A stretch of DNA of 41,041 nucleotides from Zygnema cylindricum (Eukaryota > Streptophyta > Zygnematophyceae > Zygnematales > Zygnemataceae). The position numbers were made by a program, and so were the translations under genes. Of this stretch, positions 1-10,560 are shown piece after piece. The stretch is from contig JBBHKE010003033.1 of assembly GCA_037447655.1 (NCBI GenBank), forward strand, positions 64,538-105,578, in the 5' to 3' direction. Numbering within the stretch: position 1 is the stretch's first letter; the number at the start of each line of letters is the position of its first letter. The notes below the pieces were generated by a model. That model saw nothing but the letters and a program-made list of their open reading frames with translations, was not told where the DNA came from and ran no database searches.

Positions 1-500
1 TCTTCCTTCCTCTCTCTCTCTCCCTCCCTCCCTCCTTGACAATTTACATAAATATAAATTTCACAAAATTATGAGTGAAGCTACTTACTCATATAAATAA
101 TATGTTAAGGAATTTTCACAATGTCAAGGGGATTTCTTAGTTGCGAGTTTATCTACGACTGTTCAAGTGAAGAGAGAGAGAGAGAGAGCGAGAGAGAGTA
201 TTCTCGTATTGTAGATCAATTCTCAAGGACGGATTTTTTATATGACGCTAACCAAATATCATACATAGACACCGATTGGTCTTCCGTGGTTTTTCGTCCT
301 TTTGACACATTTCATAATTTGATGTTACATATTGCAGGAGGCCACCATCTCCAGGGTGAAGGTCCCCATCCCTCTCCTCCTCCTCCTCTTCCTTCTCCTC
401 CTTCTCCTCCTCCTTCTAGCGAGCAAGGCAGCCATCGGTGATGGAGGTCACTTAAGAAAGGATAAATTTGCCAGGAATGGAGCAAATACGTGTTAATGTG
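1..500. repeat. Microsatellite-bearing sequence without a gene
   Basis: Contains a CT/CCCT tract at 1-36, an AG dinucleotide tract at about 169-198 and a CCT-type trinucleotide tract at about 370-417. The open frames here are the by-product of these tracts. No family similarity was seen. Confidence 0.7.
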
Positions 501-1783
501 TTTTGGCATTTTATAGTAAAAATGGATATTTTGGGGTTGGGGTGGTTCATAGACGAGAAGTGTGTACGGTAGTCTAAACTCTTGTATGAGTGATGTAAGT
601 CTCAAGAGTCCTCGTACTTAAAAATTCTGGTTCTAATTGTCTACTGGTTTGATTTTTAAATGTTTTAAGATCTCTAACTTTTCGTGTTGTCGATTTACTC
701 TATAATTTTTATGGTTTGTTCTTGTGACTTCAATGAATGTCAACTTTAAGCAATGAATTGTATGGGATTGTGGGCCCACGGGCTCAGTACAAACATTTGT
801 CACTGTCACAATTCACGACTTGTCGGTAAAGGAGAAGGAGATCTCATATCAAGGACACCTCCCAAAGATAGTTGCAAAACAATTTATTTATCTATTTATT
901 TACTTATTTATTTTTTTGGTGGTAAGGATCTTTTTCTCGTCACATATTTTTTTCCGAGTCTGGAATGTGATGTCGTAGTTGAAAGGTAAAACAATTACTT
1001 TTAGATTGCTTGTTTGTTTTTTTTTTTTTCGAAAAAAAAATCAAACGTCCTTATCAGAGCTACACGGTTTTGGCTTTGAATACCTAAAATAACGAGGATG
1101 GACGCTGTAGTACTACGATATATCGGCCAATGAGAACGTTTTGACGTTTTATAGTAAAAATGGATATTTTGGGGTTGGGGTGGTTCATACACGCGAAGTG
1201 TGTACGGTAGTCTAAACTCTTGTTTGAGTGATGTAAGTCTCAAGAGTCCTCGTACTTAAAAACTCTGGTTCTAATTGTGTACAGGAATGATTTTTCAATG
1301 GTTTAAGATCTCTAACTTTTCGTGTTGTCGATTTACTCTATATCTTTTATGGATTGTTATTGTGAATTCAATGAATGTCAACTTTAAGAAATGAATTTTA
1401 TGGGATTGTGGGCCCACGGGCTCAGTACAAACTTTTGTCACTGTTACAATTCACGAATTGTAAAACCGGTCGGTAAAGGAGAAGGAGATCTCATATCAAG
1501 GACACCTCCCAAAGATAGTTGCGAAACAATTTATTTATTTATTTACTTATTTATTTTTATGGTGGTCAAAGATCTTTTTCTCGTCACATATTTTTTTCCG
1601 AGTCTGGAATGTGATGTCGTGGTTGAAAGGTAAAACAATTGCCTTTTGATTACTTGTTTGTTATTTTTTTTTTCGAAAAAAAAAAACAAACAGCCTATCA
1701 GACCTACACGGCTTTGGCGTTTATTACCTAATATAATGAGGATGGGCGTTGTAGTACTACGATATATCGGCCAATGAAAAACG
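501..1783. repeat. Tandem duplication, two units of about 640 bp
   Basis: Unit 1 (501-1138) starts TTTTGGCATTTTATAG and unit 2 (1139-1783) starts TTTTGACGTTTTATAG. Both contain GGGTTGGGGTGGTTCATA, GGGCCCACGGGCTCAGTAC and a TATTTATTTA tract, and both end with CGATATATCGGCCAATGA. Similarity is high along the whole unit, with small indels. The parallel open frames (753-989 and 1391-1633) are simply repeated and resemble no protein family. Confidence 0.9.
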
Positions 1784-2143
1784 CAAATTATTCACAATGA
1801 TGGAAGAGAGAATAAAAGTTTTCCAAGAGGTGGAAGTCATAATAAAAAATTATAACAAGATTGAATCAAGAAAGAAGCAAGTAAGAGGAGAAATAGTGTA
1901 GAGCATTAGAAGTGATTTGCTTCCTGAGAAGATACTAAATTACAAATTCATATCTATCCGCAACAGCAACCAATTGATAAGTACATTTATGGAGAATCAT
2001 TACTGTTGCCTCTTTCCCCACTCTTCCTCCCTTTTTGTTGAGGATCAGCGATATTCTACGTATCGCATGGGCGCCAAAGTGAAAATTTTGGAGAATGACT
2101 AAGCCGAGGATCGAACCCGAGACCTGTTGTTAGCCGTACACTA
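1784..2143. other. No gene; possible tRNA-type B box on the minus strand
   Basis: Mostly featureless AT-rich sequence. On the minus strand at about 2104-2127 there is GGGTTCGATCCTCGG, which resembles a tRNA/SINE B box, followed by a TTGGCGCCCAT string. The expected upstream A box is missing; that side is occupied by the element beginning at about 2144. A truncated tRNA-derived SINE is possible but unproven. Confidence 0.3.
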
Positions 2144-2371
2144 CACCGCGAATCGTTATAAGCGTTAACAAATATTTAGTGTTAAAAAAAAATTAGTGTG
2201 ATGAACGCTAATTGGGAATTTGGGGGATTTTCAAGGAAATCAGTCACTCTAATTTGGTTTTTAGGGTTTTTTTAATCACTCATTTAAATATTATATTTAA
2301 GAATTTGGGTAAAAATTTAGGGGCGCCGAAATAGCGTGATTAACGCTAATAGCGATTCGTGGTGTATTGTA
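2144..2371. mobile_element. MITE (family M), complete copy
   Basis: Ends form inverted repeats: left ACACCGCGAATCGTTATAAG, right (reverse complement) ACACCACGAATCGCTATTAG, both continuing into CGTTAA. The inside is short and AT-rich with a GGGGCGCCGAA block near the right end. No unambiguous target duplication was found, so the superfamily is unassigned. A related copy lies at 28748-28920 and the right end only at about 13490-13590. Confidence 0.7.
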
Positions 2372-2394
2372 GTTCAGTACACAGTGTATTGCTT

Positions 2395-2582
2395 TTAGTG
2401 TTAATTTTTTTTTTGCCACATAAAACATCTTTTCTCCATACACATTTTCTCCGATTTTCACACGGAGACCGCCAATCGGACGGTAAGAATCTAGGCTCTC
2501 AATCACAACCGTAAGACCCAAAATCGTACAAGTGTGTATGGAGAAACGATGTTTTAAGTGACGAAATAAATAACAACACTAA
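2395..2582. mobile_element. Foldback MITE (family P), copy 1
   Basis: The arms are about 60 bp and inverted. The left arm reads TTAGTGTTAAT then ACATAAAACATCTTTTCTCC. The right arm ends GGAGAAACGATGTTTTAAGT then AACACTAA. The centre holds CGCCAATCGGACGGTAAG. Family H copy A starts directly at its right end, sharing the TAA. Confidence 0.75.
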
Positions 2583-3331
2583 GGATACGGCCTCATGCGG
2601 CTAAGTACAGGTTAATTTCTGTCGTTTTCCCTATAAAACTTAGCGCCGTACTGCTAAAGTTGCAACCGTACGAAGAAATCGCAAAATTGTAGAATACAAT
2701 TTGCGTCATCGTCGAACTTAGGATATAAAAAAAGTTGTCGTCTTTTGTTTTTTAGACCCACTGTCACGTCATCTTCAAACTTATCATAAAACACATCGGC
2801 GATGTGTTTTAAATAAAGTAAAACATCTTCGACAAATTGTAAAACATTGTCCCAAGTGTGAGAAGTTTTCATAAGTTTTAATAGGGTTTGTTTTTGACCG
2901 CTTGCATGCTGTACGTTTTTTTTTTTGCGGGGGTCTCGATGCTGCAGTGTCATTTCACGTAAAGGTGGAAATTTTGCCAAGTCATGGCGAGCGGACAGTA
3001 AAGGTTTACGCAAAGGCATGTTGTACTGCCACGGCTGCAAGGCTGCACGTCTACGATGTCACGCAATGATACGCAACATACCTAATCGTTTCAAAAATTA
3101 CGATGTGTCTTGCGACGCTTTCAAAAAGTTTTGAATAATACGTTGCGTCGTCACAGATTCTAGATGCTGACAGCTGTCACGGGCATTGTCAACGTATACA
3201 ATCGTCACACCTTTAAGTAACAATTTCGATGCTACACATAGCCACATAGGGACACCTGAAATCCGGTTCCGTCAGATGTGCGCTAAAAAACAAAGTAAGT
3301 TCGCTAAGTTACAAGTACATGGGCCGTACCT
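2583..3331 (+). mobile_element. Harbinger-like non-autonomous element, family H copy A
   Basis: 749 bp flanked by TAA on both sides (2580-2582 and 3332-3334). Left terminus GGATACGGCCTCATG; right terminus, reverse-complemented, AGGTACGGCCCATGT. The interior is homologous to copies B, C, D and E, including TGCAACCGTACGAAGAAAT near the left end and CTGAAATCCGG near the right end. No coding capacity. The three-base TWA duplication fits PIF/Harbinger. Confidence 0.8.
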
Positions 3332-3603
3332 TAAGAGTGATACACGGTGTACTGTAGCGAAACCGGTGTAGCGTTTGCAGGCGGTTTACGCACTTTTGAT
3401 CCATGGTTTGTTTCGATACGTACGCAATGTTACGAGTAGCGTTATATAGTTCGATCCACACTGAAAATGCGTACGCTTTTCAATACGAGTCTAAATCAGA
3501 AGCCAACTTTGCTTGTTTGTCACTGTTCAAGTTCCTTGTCCTGTAGTCAGAACTGATGCTGATTGTTGACTCCAAAATTTAGTACTTGTACTGTTAATTG
3601 AAA

Positions 3604-3662
3604 ATCGGACAATTGTGTACGAAGAAAATATGTTTTAAGTGGTGGAAAATTATTAGCACTAA
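3604..3662. mobile_element. Foldback P, right arm only
   Basis: AAAATCGGACAATTGTGTAC followed by ATGTTTTAAGTGGTGGAAAA and ending CACTAA matches the right arm of P at 2520-2582. It precedes family H copy D just as P precedes copies A and B. Confidence 0.65.
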
Positions 3663-4855
3663 GGGTATGGCCCCATGTGGCTAAGTTCGGGATTTTTTCT
3701 GTTGTTTTCCTTTCCAACTTAGCGCCACATACCCTAAGGGTATGCCCCCATGTGCATAAGTAAGGGTTTTTTTTTGTCGTTTTGCTGTAAAACTTAGCGC
3801 CATACTGCCTAAGCTGCAACTGTACGAAGGAATCGCAAATTCGTAAAGTACAATTTGCGTCATCCTCAAATTTAGGATGTATGAAAATTTGTCTTGTGTT
3901 TTTCGACCCACTTCCATGTCAAGAAACGTCATCTTCAACCTTATGTTTAAAACACATGCGCAATTTATTTTAAAACTAGGGATTTTCGATAAACAAATAG
4001 GAACATATATTCGCAAGTGCCGTAAGTTTTGAAACTTTTCATACAATTTCCAAGGACCATAACAAGTACAAAATTCGCTATGTTTTGTCCGTTTGAGTTC
4101 AATACAACGAAGAAAAGTACACAATTTGTTTGGTTTTGTCCGTTCTCGTCCAGTACGTATTTTTTTTTCGCAGGGGTCTCGAAATTTTGATGTCATTTCA
4201 CGTCGACCGGACAGGAGACGCAAAGGCAAAGCGCATCTTCTTCAACCGTGAAAGGGCATAGGCTAGAATGCGGTACGTCTACAATGTCACGGTGAGACAT
4301 GCGACGTCACAAGCAATTCCAAAAAATAACGTGCGTCCACAGATTGTAGACGTTGACAACCGTCACAGGTATTGTCGACGTATACAATAGTCACAATCGT
4401 AAGTTACGATTTCGTCCTTACAAACATAGGGACACTTGAAAACCGGGTCCGACGGATCCTTGCTAAAATACAAAGTAAGTTCGCTAAGTTACAAGTACAT
4501 GGGGACATACCCTAAATTGCGACCATACGAAGAAATTGCAAATTTGTAGAGTACAATTTGCGTCATTCTCAAACTTAGGATGTACGAAAATTTGTCGTCT
4601 TACGTTTTTTCGACCCATTGTCACGTCATCTTCAAACTTATCATAAAACACATTGGCGATGTGTTTTAAGCTAAGTAAATCCGTATACACCAATAGGAAA
4701 ATATATTCCCATGTGTGAAAATTTTTCAAAAGTTTTTAACGACTGTAAAAAGTACAAGGTTGTTCGTTTTTGTTTGCACGCACATTGTACGGTTTTTTTT
4801 GCAAGGGTCTTAAAGGTGCCTTTTGATTGAAAGGTGAAAATTTGCCAAGGTGCCA
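3663..4855 (+). mobile_element. Family H copy D, interrupted by copy C and truncated on the right
   Basis: The left part is 3663-3737 (terminus GGGTATGGCCCCATG). After the inserted copy C, the element resumes at 4513 with ATTGCGACCATACGAAG and continues to about 4855 (AAGGTGAAAATTTGCCAAG). The right third expected by comparison with copy A is missing, so no right terminus is present. Confidence 0.75.
3738..4512 (+). mobile_element. Family H copy C, inserted inside copy D
   Basis: 775 bp with TAA on each side (3735-3737 and 4513-4515). Left terminus GGGTATGCCCCCATGTGC; right terminus reverse-complemented GGGTATGTCCCCATGTAC. Same internal landmarks as the other copies. Joining 3737 to 4516 restores the continuous homology of copy D with copy A. 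Confidence 0.85.
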
Positions 4856-6213
4856 CTAATGTTCGCCCTCACTGCCACTGTCACCTTGTGCTTCATCCAC
4901 CCTTTCAAATTACACTATTTCGCATTCTGCCACAAGTTGGTTTTAAGGGCAGCGGGAGGGAGCGAGAGAAAATATTCAGATCGACGTTTTCCAATCACCG
5001 CGGAAGGCATAAAAGCATTACTCCGTGCCATTTGAAAATTATTACAACATCAATTTTTTTTTCCACATTAAAAAGTAATCTTCGTTGGAAAAATATAAAA
5101 ATTTCCCCCAATAACCGTTTTCTTGTAATATGGCCTTAAAATTGTTTATATATTTTTAATAAAAAATGTAACATTCTTCTTCTTTCTTCATTAAAGAAAA
5201 AAAAGAAAAACTCTCTGTTTTAGCTAAGGAAAAAGCTGAGGTCGATAAATTCTTAGGGTTTTTCGAAAAGAGTTAGTAGATTTTTTCTTGGTCTTTATTT
5301 TTCATATTGACTGTTTTTTGTAGTTTTGAATGTGAAATAAAAAACATTTTAAATCAGCAATGGAGGCAGAGTTTATAACTATTATGTTAGCTCCTTCTGC
5401 AGTATGTCATTTATTTACAGAATAGCTAACGGTTAGAGTTCAAAAGAGAGTTTAAAAGAGGTTTTTTAGAAGAGAGTTTTAATAAAAATTTATAAGATAT
5501 TTAGAAGAAAATTACCAAATAAAATAAGAATTTTTTTTTTTAATGTGTAGCCTCTGTTTGACCAAGACATAGGCTTTGAATTGCAGGATAAGCCGAAGTT
5601 GGGCTGATATCGAGCTCTCTCTCCCATACGGATCTTGGTTGTGATATTACCCCTAACATTCTAGGCTGTACTGATACTCCATCCTCCTTCCCTCACCCAG
5701 ACAAGGTGAGTTTTTTCAACTCCAAAATGCTATGTTATTACATCTTAGTGATTCGGTGTGGTTTTTTGAAGCGGAGTTTGTGAGGTATTCTTTAACTAAA
5801 TATTCACTATTGTCTGCGTTTTGGATTTTTCTTTGTGTTGATAGATAAGTTAAGCATGTTTAGTTTAAAGATTTTAACTTGAGACGTAATAATAGGAAAA
5901 TAGTACAAAAAACGATTGAAATTTGCCTTTGTTTTTGTTATTGTGGACGACAAACTTAAAACAGTTGATCTGTTTGTGTTGATACTATTCTTATGAAAAC
6001 CAATACTTTTATATATGGTTTTGTACCTAGTTTGCGTATCGAACGAATTTAAGGTCGATATATTATGAAATTTGTATTTATCAATTTTGCGACATTTGAA
6101 ATTTGGTATACAAAAAATTGGCTGATGTATAACACCATTTATACTCATTTTCATTTCAGTTTTGTTTTTCATTGTAGTTAATATACATACATATTTCAGC
6201 AAAATATTGAGAA
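4856..6213. other. AT-rich interval, no gene; one exon-like segment
   Basis: No protein family or transposon ends recognised. A segment at about 5586-5705 is bounded by TTTGAATTGCAG and ACAAG/GTGAGT and would pass as an internal exon by its borders, but all three frames contain stops. It could be part of a non-coding transcript or chance. Confidence 0.3.
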
Positions 6214-6830
6214 TCCACACTATTTGTGGTGAATTTGTCAGAATTTTGTTTGTGGGAGTGTTGTTTTTATCGGTCAACCTGTTTCACAGCAAAATCAAAA
6301 CCAAACAGTTTAAAAGAAAGAAAACATTTTTTCTGTTTTGTTACAGGGCCTATCCACACTATTTGTGGTGAATTGGTCGGAATCTTGTTGTTGGGAGTGT
6401 TGTTTTTTTCCGTCATCCTGTTTCACTACAAATCTAAACCAAACAATTTCATAAAAAAAAACATTATTCCTGTTTTGGTATAGTTTTATCATTTCTGGAT
6501 CTATTCACACTATTTATAGTGAATTCGTCGAAAACTTGATTGTGGGAGTGCTGTTGTTTTTCGGGCAACCTGTTTCACTAACCAAACAATTTAAATGAAA
6601 TAAAACATTTTTCATGCTTTGGAATAATATCTGGCCCTATCCACTCTATTTGTGGAAAATTGGTCGGAATCTTGTTTATGGGAGTGTTGTTTTTTTTCGG
6701 TCAACCTGTTTCACAACAAATCCAAACCAAACAATTTAAAAGAAAGAAACATTTTTCTTGTTTTGGTACAGTTTTTGATTTCTAGTCGTATCGACACTAT
6801 ATATGGTGAATTTTTTGTCATACAGAAATT
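6214..6830. repeat. Tandem array, four units of 137-152 bp plus a partial fifth
   Basis: Each unit starts with a variant of TCCACACTATTTGTGGTGAA, then GTCGGAATCTTGTT, GGGAGTGTTGTTTTTT, CAACCTGTTTCAC and AAACCAAACAATTTAAA. Starts lie near 6214, 6353, 6503, 6639 and 6790. The open frames crossing the array merely repeat. Confidence 0.85.
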
Positions 6831-7004
6831 ATGGTTGAAAACGCGTTGGAAAAGAACTAATTGGAGCCATTGTGAATGCTCTTGGAAAGGTTGTCACTGA
6901 AGTGACGTCTGCAATGGCGTCAAACACGGAAATAATGATGAAGGGCTACCATTTTATAATTTAGGATACGAAAGATGTTTCGTAAGTTAGAAAAAAAAAA
7001 CTAG

Positions 7005-7330
7005 GAGGATTTCATTCCCGTTTAGTGGCAACAGGAAACATTATGTTTGAGATCGTTTTTTTGATGTGCACATTGTCATGGTTTAAGGCATTTTTCGCCC
7101 TTTTTGATGTAAAAAATATGATGTGTGGTATAATTGGTGTAAAAAAATTTCTTTTTTGTTCTATACATTAATACTACATGGATGTCATTCGCGTTTAGTT
7201 GCAAAAAAAAATAAAAAAATATTCTGTTCCTTGTCGCTTTTATGATGTGCAAATTGTGATGGGTTAATACATTTTTTTGCCTTTTTCGATATAGAAAATG
7301 TAGTGTTTGGTATAGTTGGTTTTAAGAATT
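7005..7330. repeat. Tandem duplication, about 171-bp units
   Basis: TTCATTCCCGTTTAGTGGCA near 7013 recurs as GTCATTCGCGTTTAGTTGCA near 7184. The following stretches with GATGTGCAMATTGTSATGG and GTGTTTGGTATARTTGGT also pair up. Moderately diverged. Confidence 0.7.
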
Positions 7331-8331
7331 TTTTTATCCGTTTTTATATGATAACAAGGAACATGTCGTCTCTTACCCTACTTTTCGCCTCGTAAGCTAT
7401 TGAAGTTCAGTTTTTTCAATATCCATATTATATTGTGCATCTATATTACAACGTGCATGTTTTTTTTTATGTTTTATGGGTATTTTTTTCCGTAAAATGT
7501 TTCGTCTTTTTTTCTAGTCTTTGGTGTTCTGTAGTTTTGCTAATGTTCTAATGTTTGAAGTTGTTTAATTAATTTTATTTTGAGTTTGCCGAGGATTCGT
7601 TGCATGCTATTGTTGTAATCTATGAACACTTTGTGGCATCATTTTTTTAAAAGGTACCTAAGTAGTTATTTAATCGAGAATTTTTCAAAAGGTATTGATA
7701 TATAATATCTAATCAAGATTTGTGTTATATTGTGGATTTTTTGAAAGAAATTGCGCATATGTTAGAGTTTACACTGTTTTAATCATCATTCCACAGAATA
7801 AGGTAAAAAACCACCAAAAAACATTCATTGCAAACATATACGACATAAAAAACAAGATTGGGAAAAAATGGGAGAGTGATGTTCATGAAAATATAAATGG
7901 AATTACACATTCGTTTACATTTGAAAAACCTCAAACATAATGACTCAAAAAGTAAATTCCCATTTTAAACTCTAATTGTAGCCTCTTTATGAAATATCAC
8001 GAACAGAAAAACAAGTACTGAAAAAAAATAAAAAATAAAGACATTGGGAATAAAAAGCTAATATTTTGAAACAAAAAACATCAACTTCATTAGTTTTGAA
8101 CTTCAATTCTATCACTACCACCATCGTCGGCTTTTTATTTTCACCACTAATCACCATATTTTATTCTCTTTTATATTCCGTGTCCGTAACCTAGGCTCCA
8201 TTTCTATTCTGATCATTATTGTTTTTTCGCGAGATGTAATTACATAACACATCCCTTATCGCAACACTGCATATTTTAGCAGAGTGACAAATTCTCGATC
8301 GTCTTTCCACTTCCCAACTGTTCCGTGTTCA
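7331..8331. other. AT-rich interval, no gene seen
   Basis: The 72-residue open frame at 7722-7940 is Lys/Ile/Asn-rich and resembles nothing known. No transposon ends that could be assigned to the adjacent transposase relic were found. Confidence 0.4.
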
Positions 8332-9720
8332 TCATTTTTCATCTCGAGACCTACGAGATGGTTTTTCGCGAAACTCCGATTCCAAATCAAGATCTAGCTC
8401 GCCTTTCGCAATGTAAATGTTATGGAGTATGCACGCGACAAAAATACACGACACCAATGCATCTTTCCGCGGGTGGTACACTTTCAAAAGATATCTCTAT
8501 TCTGCCTTTAGTTTTCTAAACACCTTTTAAACCACCATATTTGTTGCACCATGTTGAAAATTGAACTTTTTTACGACGCAGTGAGTTTTAAGCCAGGGTA
8601 AGAAACAATGAGGTTAGGGTGGACTGCGTACCCAGCATCTCCGAGGAGAACAAGAAGCACTGCACTATTTCCCCATTGAAATGATTTTCCACTTGCTTTC
8701 ATACATTTTTCGAAATCTATCCCAAATTTTGATCTTCTAAATATTTTCAAATCTTGCATGGATCCCGGTGCCCACAAATTAAGGTCGATGATTTTCATCT
8801 TGTGGTCGACAACAGCTTGGACTATTGTTGAATACTTTTTTTTGTTTCAAAATAATCTATGGCTTAGAACCCTTTGCCAAAGGTAATCTCGATAGGGGTA
8901 CAATCTATTGCACCAACGCAAACCCGGTGCCCTCAAGTTAAGGTCGATGATTCTCATCTTGTGGTCGACAACATCTTGGACTATTGTAGAATATTTCAAG
9001 GCCAAAATAATCTATGGCTTATAATCTCTTGCCAAAGGTAATCTCGATAAGGGTACAATCTATTACACCAACTCAATTTGGTAACTGGACTATTGTAGAA
9101 TATTTTTTTTTGGCGTCAAAATAATCTATGGCTTATAATCTCTTGCCAAAGGTAATCTCGATAAGGGTACAATCTATTACACCAACTCAATTTGGTAACC
9201 ATTTTTTTTGTTCAAAGAAATCTTTGGTTTCTTGGAGCTCCTCCTTGTGGGCCATCTAATTTAATGCCCTAGTTTTTTTGTGATGGCCACCACAACTCTC
9301 TTAAACACTTTACCCACAGTCGAACGCCCTATTTCGAAGTCGAACGCCCTATTCCGAACTACACGTATGACCTCGCTTTGGTGCCTTTATCTCATCAACG
9401 CAATTAAAACTTGTTTTTCTGCAGTTAGTTTATCATTTTTAATGTTTGTTAGTTGGGGGGAGAGGGGGTCAAGTGGTGAGGTCATTTTCTAATTCTTTCA
9501 CAAAAAATTGAACGCTATCTCTTCTAAGCCGAAATAGTTGCCGAAACCGTTCTGCTGCATATTGTGGTAATACTTCATCAACCCTATGTAAAGTCTTTGG
9601 TACAATGTAATACTGACTATCTTCGTTGGTTTGTAAAATTGATAGTTGGTGTAGTAACCCTCGTACGATTTTCGATACCACATGTCCAATGACGTCCCGT
9701 ATTCTTCGTCGACCGTGTTA
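8332..9720 (-). pseudogene. PIF/Harbinger transposase relic (DDE_Tnp_4 type)
   Basis: Reading the minus strand, family hallmarks appear in order with frame changes and stops between them. YAAERFRQLFRLRRDSVQFF is at about 9510-9570 (N-terminal block). LTAEKQVLIAL and IGRSTVGKVFKRVV at about 9290-9430 form the helix-turn-helix-like block. GVIDCTLIEITFGK is the first catalytic Asp block. YSTIVQAVVDHKMKIIDLNLWAPGSMQD is in two adjoining pieces at about 8745-8830. LLGDAGYAVHP near 8620-8650 is the second catalytic Asp block. ATNMVV-stop-KVFRKLKAE at about 8506-8546 and FVACILHNIY near 8420-8450 end the protein. The position expected to carry the catalytic Glu is a TAA at 8527-8529. The first Asp block is present three times through a local duplication. 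The gene is clearly dead. No Myb-like second ORF or terminal repeats were found, so element borders are unknown. Confidence 0.85.
8762..9199 (-). repeat. Local triplication inside the transposase relic
   Basis: The segment carrying GVIDCTLIEI and the following AVVDHK region is repeated. Asp codons of the three copies lie at plus-strand 8903-8905, 9058-9060 and 9172-9174. The first two units are offset by about 161 bp; the third is shorter (offset about 110 bp) because it lacks the GTGGTCGAC-containing half. The copies at 9005-9080 and 9119-9199 are nearly identical, so the last duplication is recent relative to gene decay. Confidence 0.8.
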
Positions 9721-9831
9721 GTTAACTAATAATGATAGTAGTAGTATTGTCGTTAACAGTTGTAAGATTGTGGTTAACGAGGAGGTAACCACTTGTATCA
9801 TCATCATCGTACACCGGGCTTTTTTTTTTGG

Positions 9832-10058
9832 TGTCATTCTGCAAAATCAATCACAACTTTTAATGTCAGATCTTAAAATATGACTTTGCATAAGTCGAAA
9901 AAATAATATTAAACATCATCCTGCAAAATCAATCTCAACTTTTAATTTCATATCGTAAAAAATGACTTTGCATAAGTCGAAAAAATAAACTTAAACATTA
10001 TAGACACATCCTAAAAAAAAACTTTGCAGAAGTCGAAAAAATAATCTTAAATATCACA
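9832..10058. repeat. Short tandem repeat, 82-bp unit, about 2.7 copies
   Basis: GCAAAATCAATCWCAACTTT recurs at 9841 and 9923. ACTTTGCATAAGTCGAAAAA recurs at about 9882 and 9964, with a third truncated unit at about 10021. They are nearly identical. Confidence 0.8.
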
Positions 10059-10560
10059 AACATTTACTGTTGTAAGAAGCTCATCTAAAGTCCAAATTAT
10101 GTCACGATAATTACCATTATTAGGCTATTATTTGCCCCAGATATACATCCACTCTAAATACTTTTTTTGCATTTGTAAAACAATGTTATTTGCTTTTTGT
10201 AAACATCCACATTAAATATTGTGCATTTGTCATACAATTGTTTTTGTGCACTAGTCATACAATGGCTTTTGGCTTTATATTAATTGTACACTAAATACTG
10301 AGCGTACTGTTTGACAATGTCATCTGACCCTGTTTCACATCGACACTAAATACTGTGACATCCGAATTGCTTCTCACAAACATCCACACAAAATGTTATG
10401 ATTTGCTCCGTACAGAAAGTGCAAAATTTAGATCGATGCTTCGCAAAGAATTTAATTCAGTTTGGTATTGTATTAAATATTTAGTTGAGTTACCACTTCA
10501 GTTTTCAGCTCAATATCTAACTAGAATATCGCTTCAATACTCAGTTCAATATCTTGTTAA
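10059..10560. repeat. Degenerate short repeats leading into the TTCAGT array
   Basis: Variants of ACATCCACACTAAATACTGTG recur irregularly between about 10140 and 10400, and GTCATACAATKG is repeated near 10230-10265. No gene. Confidence 0.5.

Larger units (their letters stand above)
2261..3598. repeat. Composite repeat copy 1 (M right end + P + H-A + right flank)
   Basis: This interval is colinear with 13490-14814: right end of family M, then foldback P, then a family H element, then about 265 bp of shared right flank ending CTCCAAAATTTAGYACT. The same junctions in both places mean the composite moved or was duplicated as a unit after nesting. Confidence 0.85.

Noticed and set aside
2654-3040. 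128-residue minus-strand frame (and the similar frames at 4484-4729 and 3681-4229)
   Set aside because: They recur because family H elements recur, are not conserved in frame between copies, and resemble no protein.
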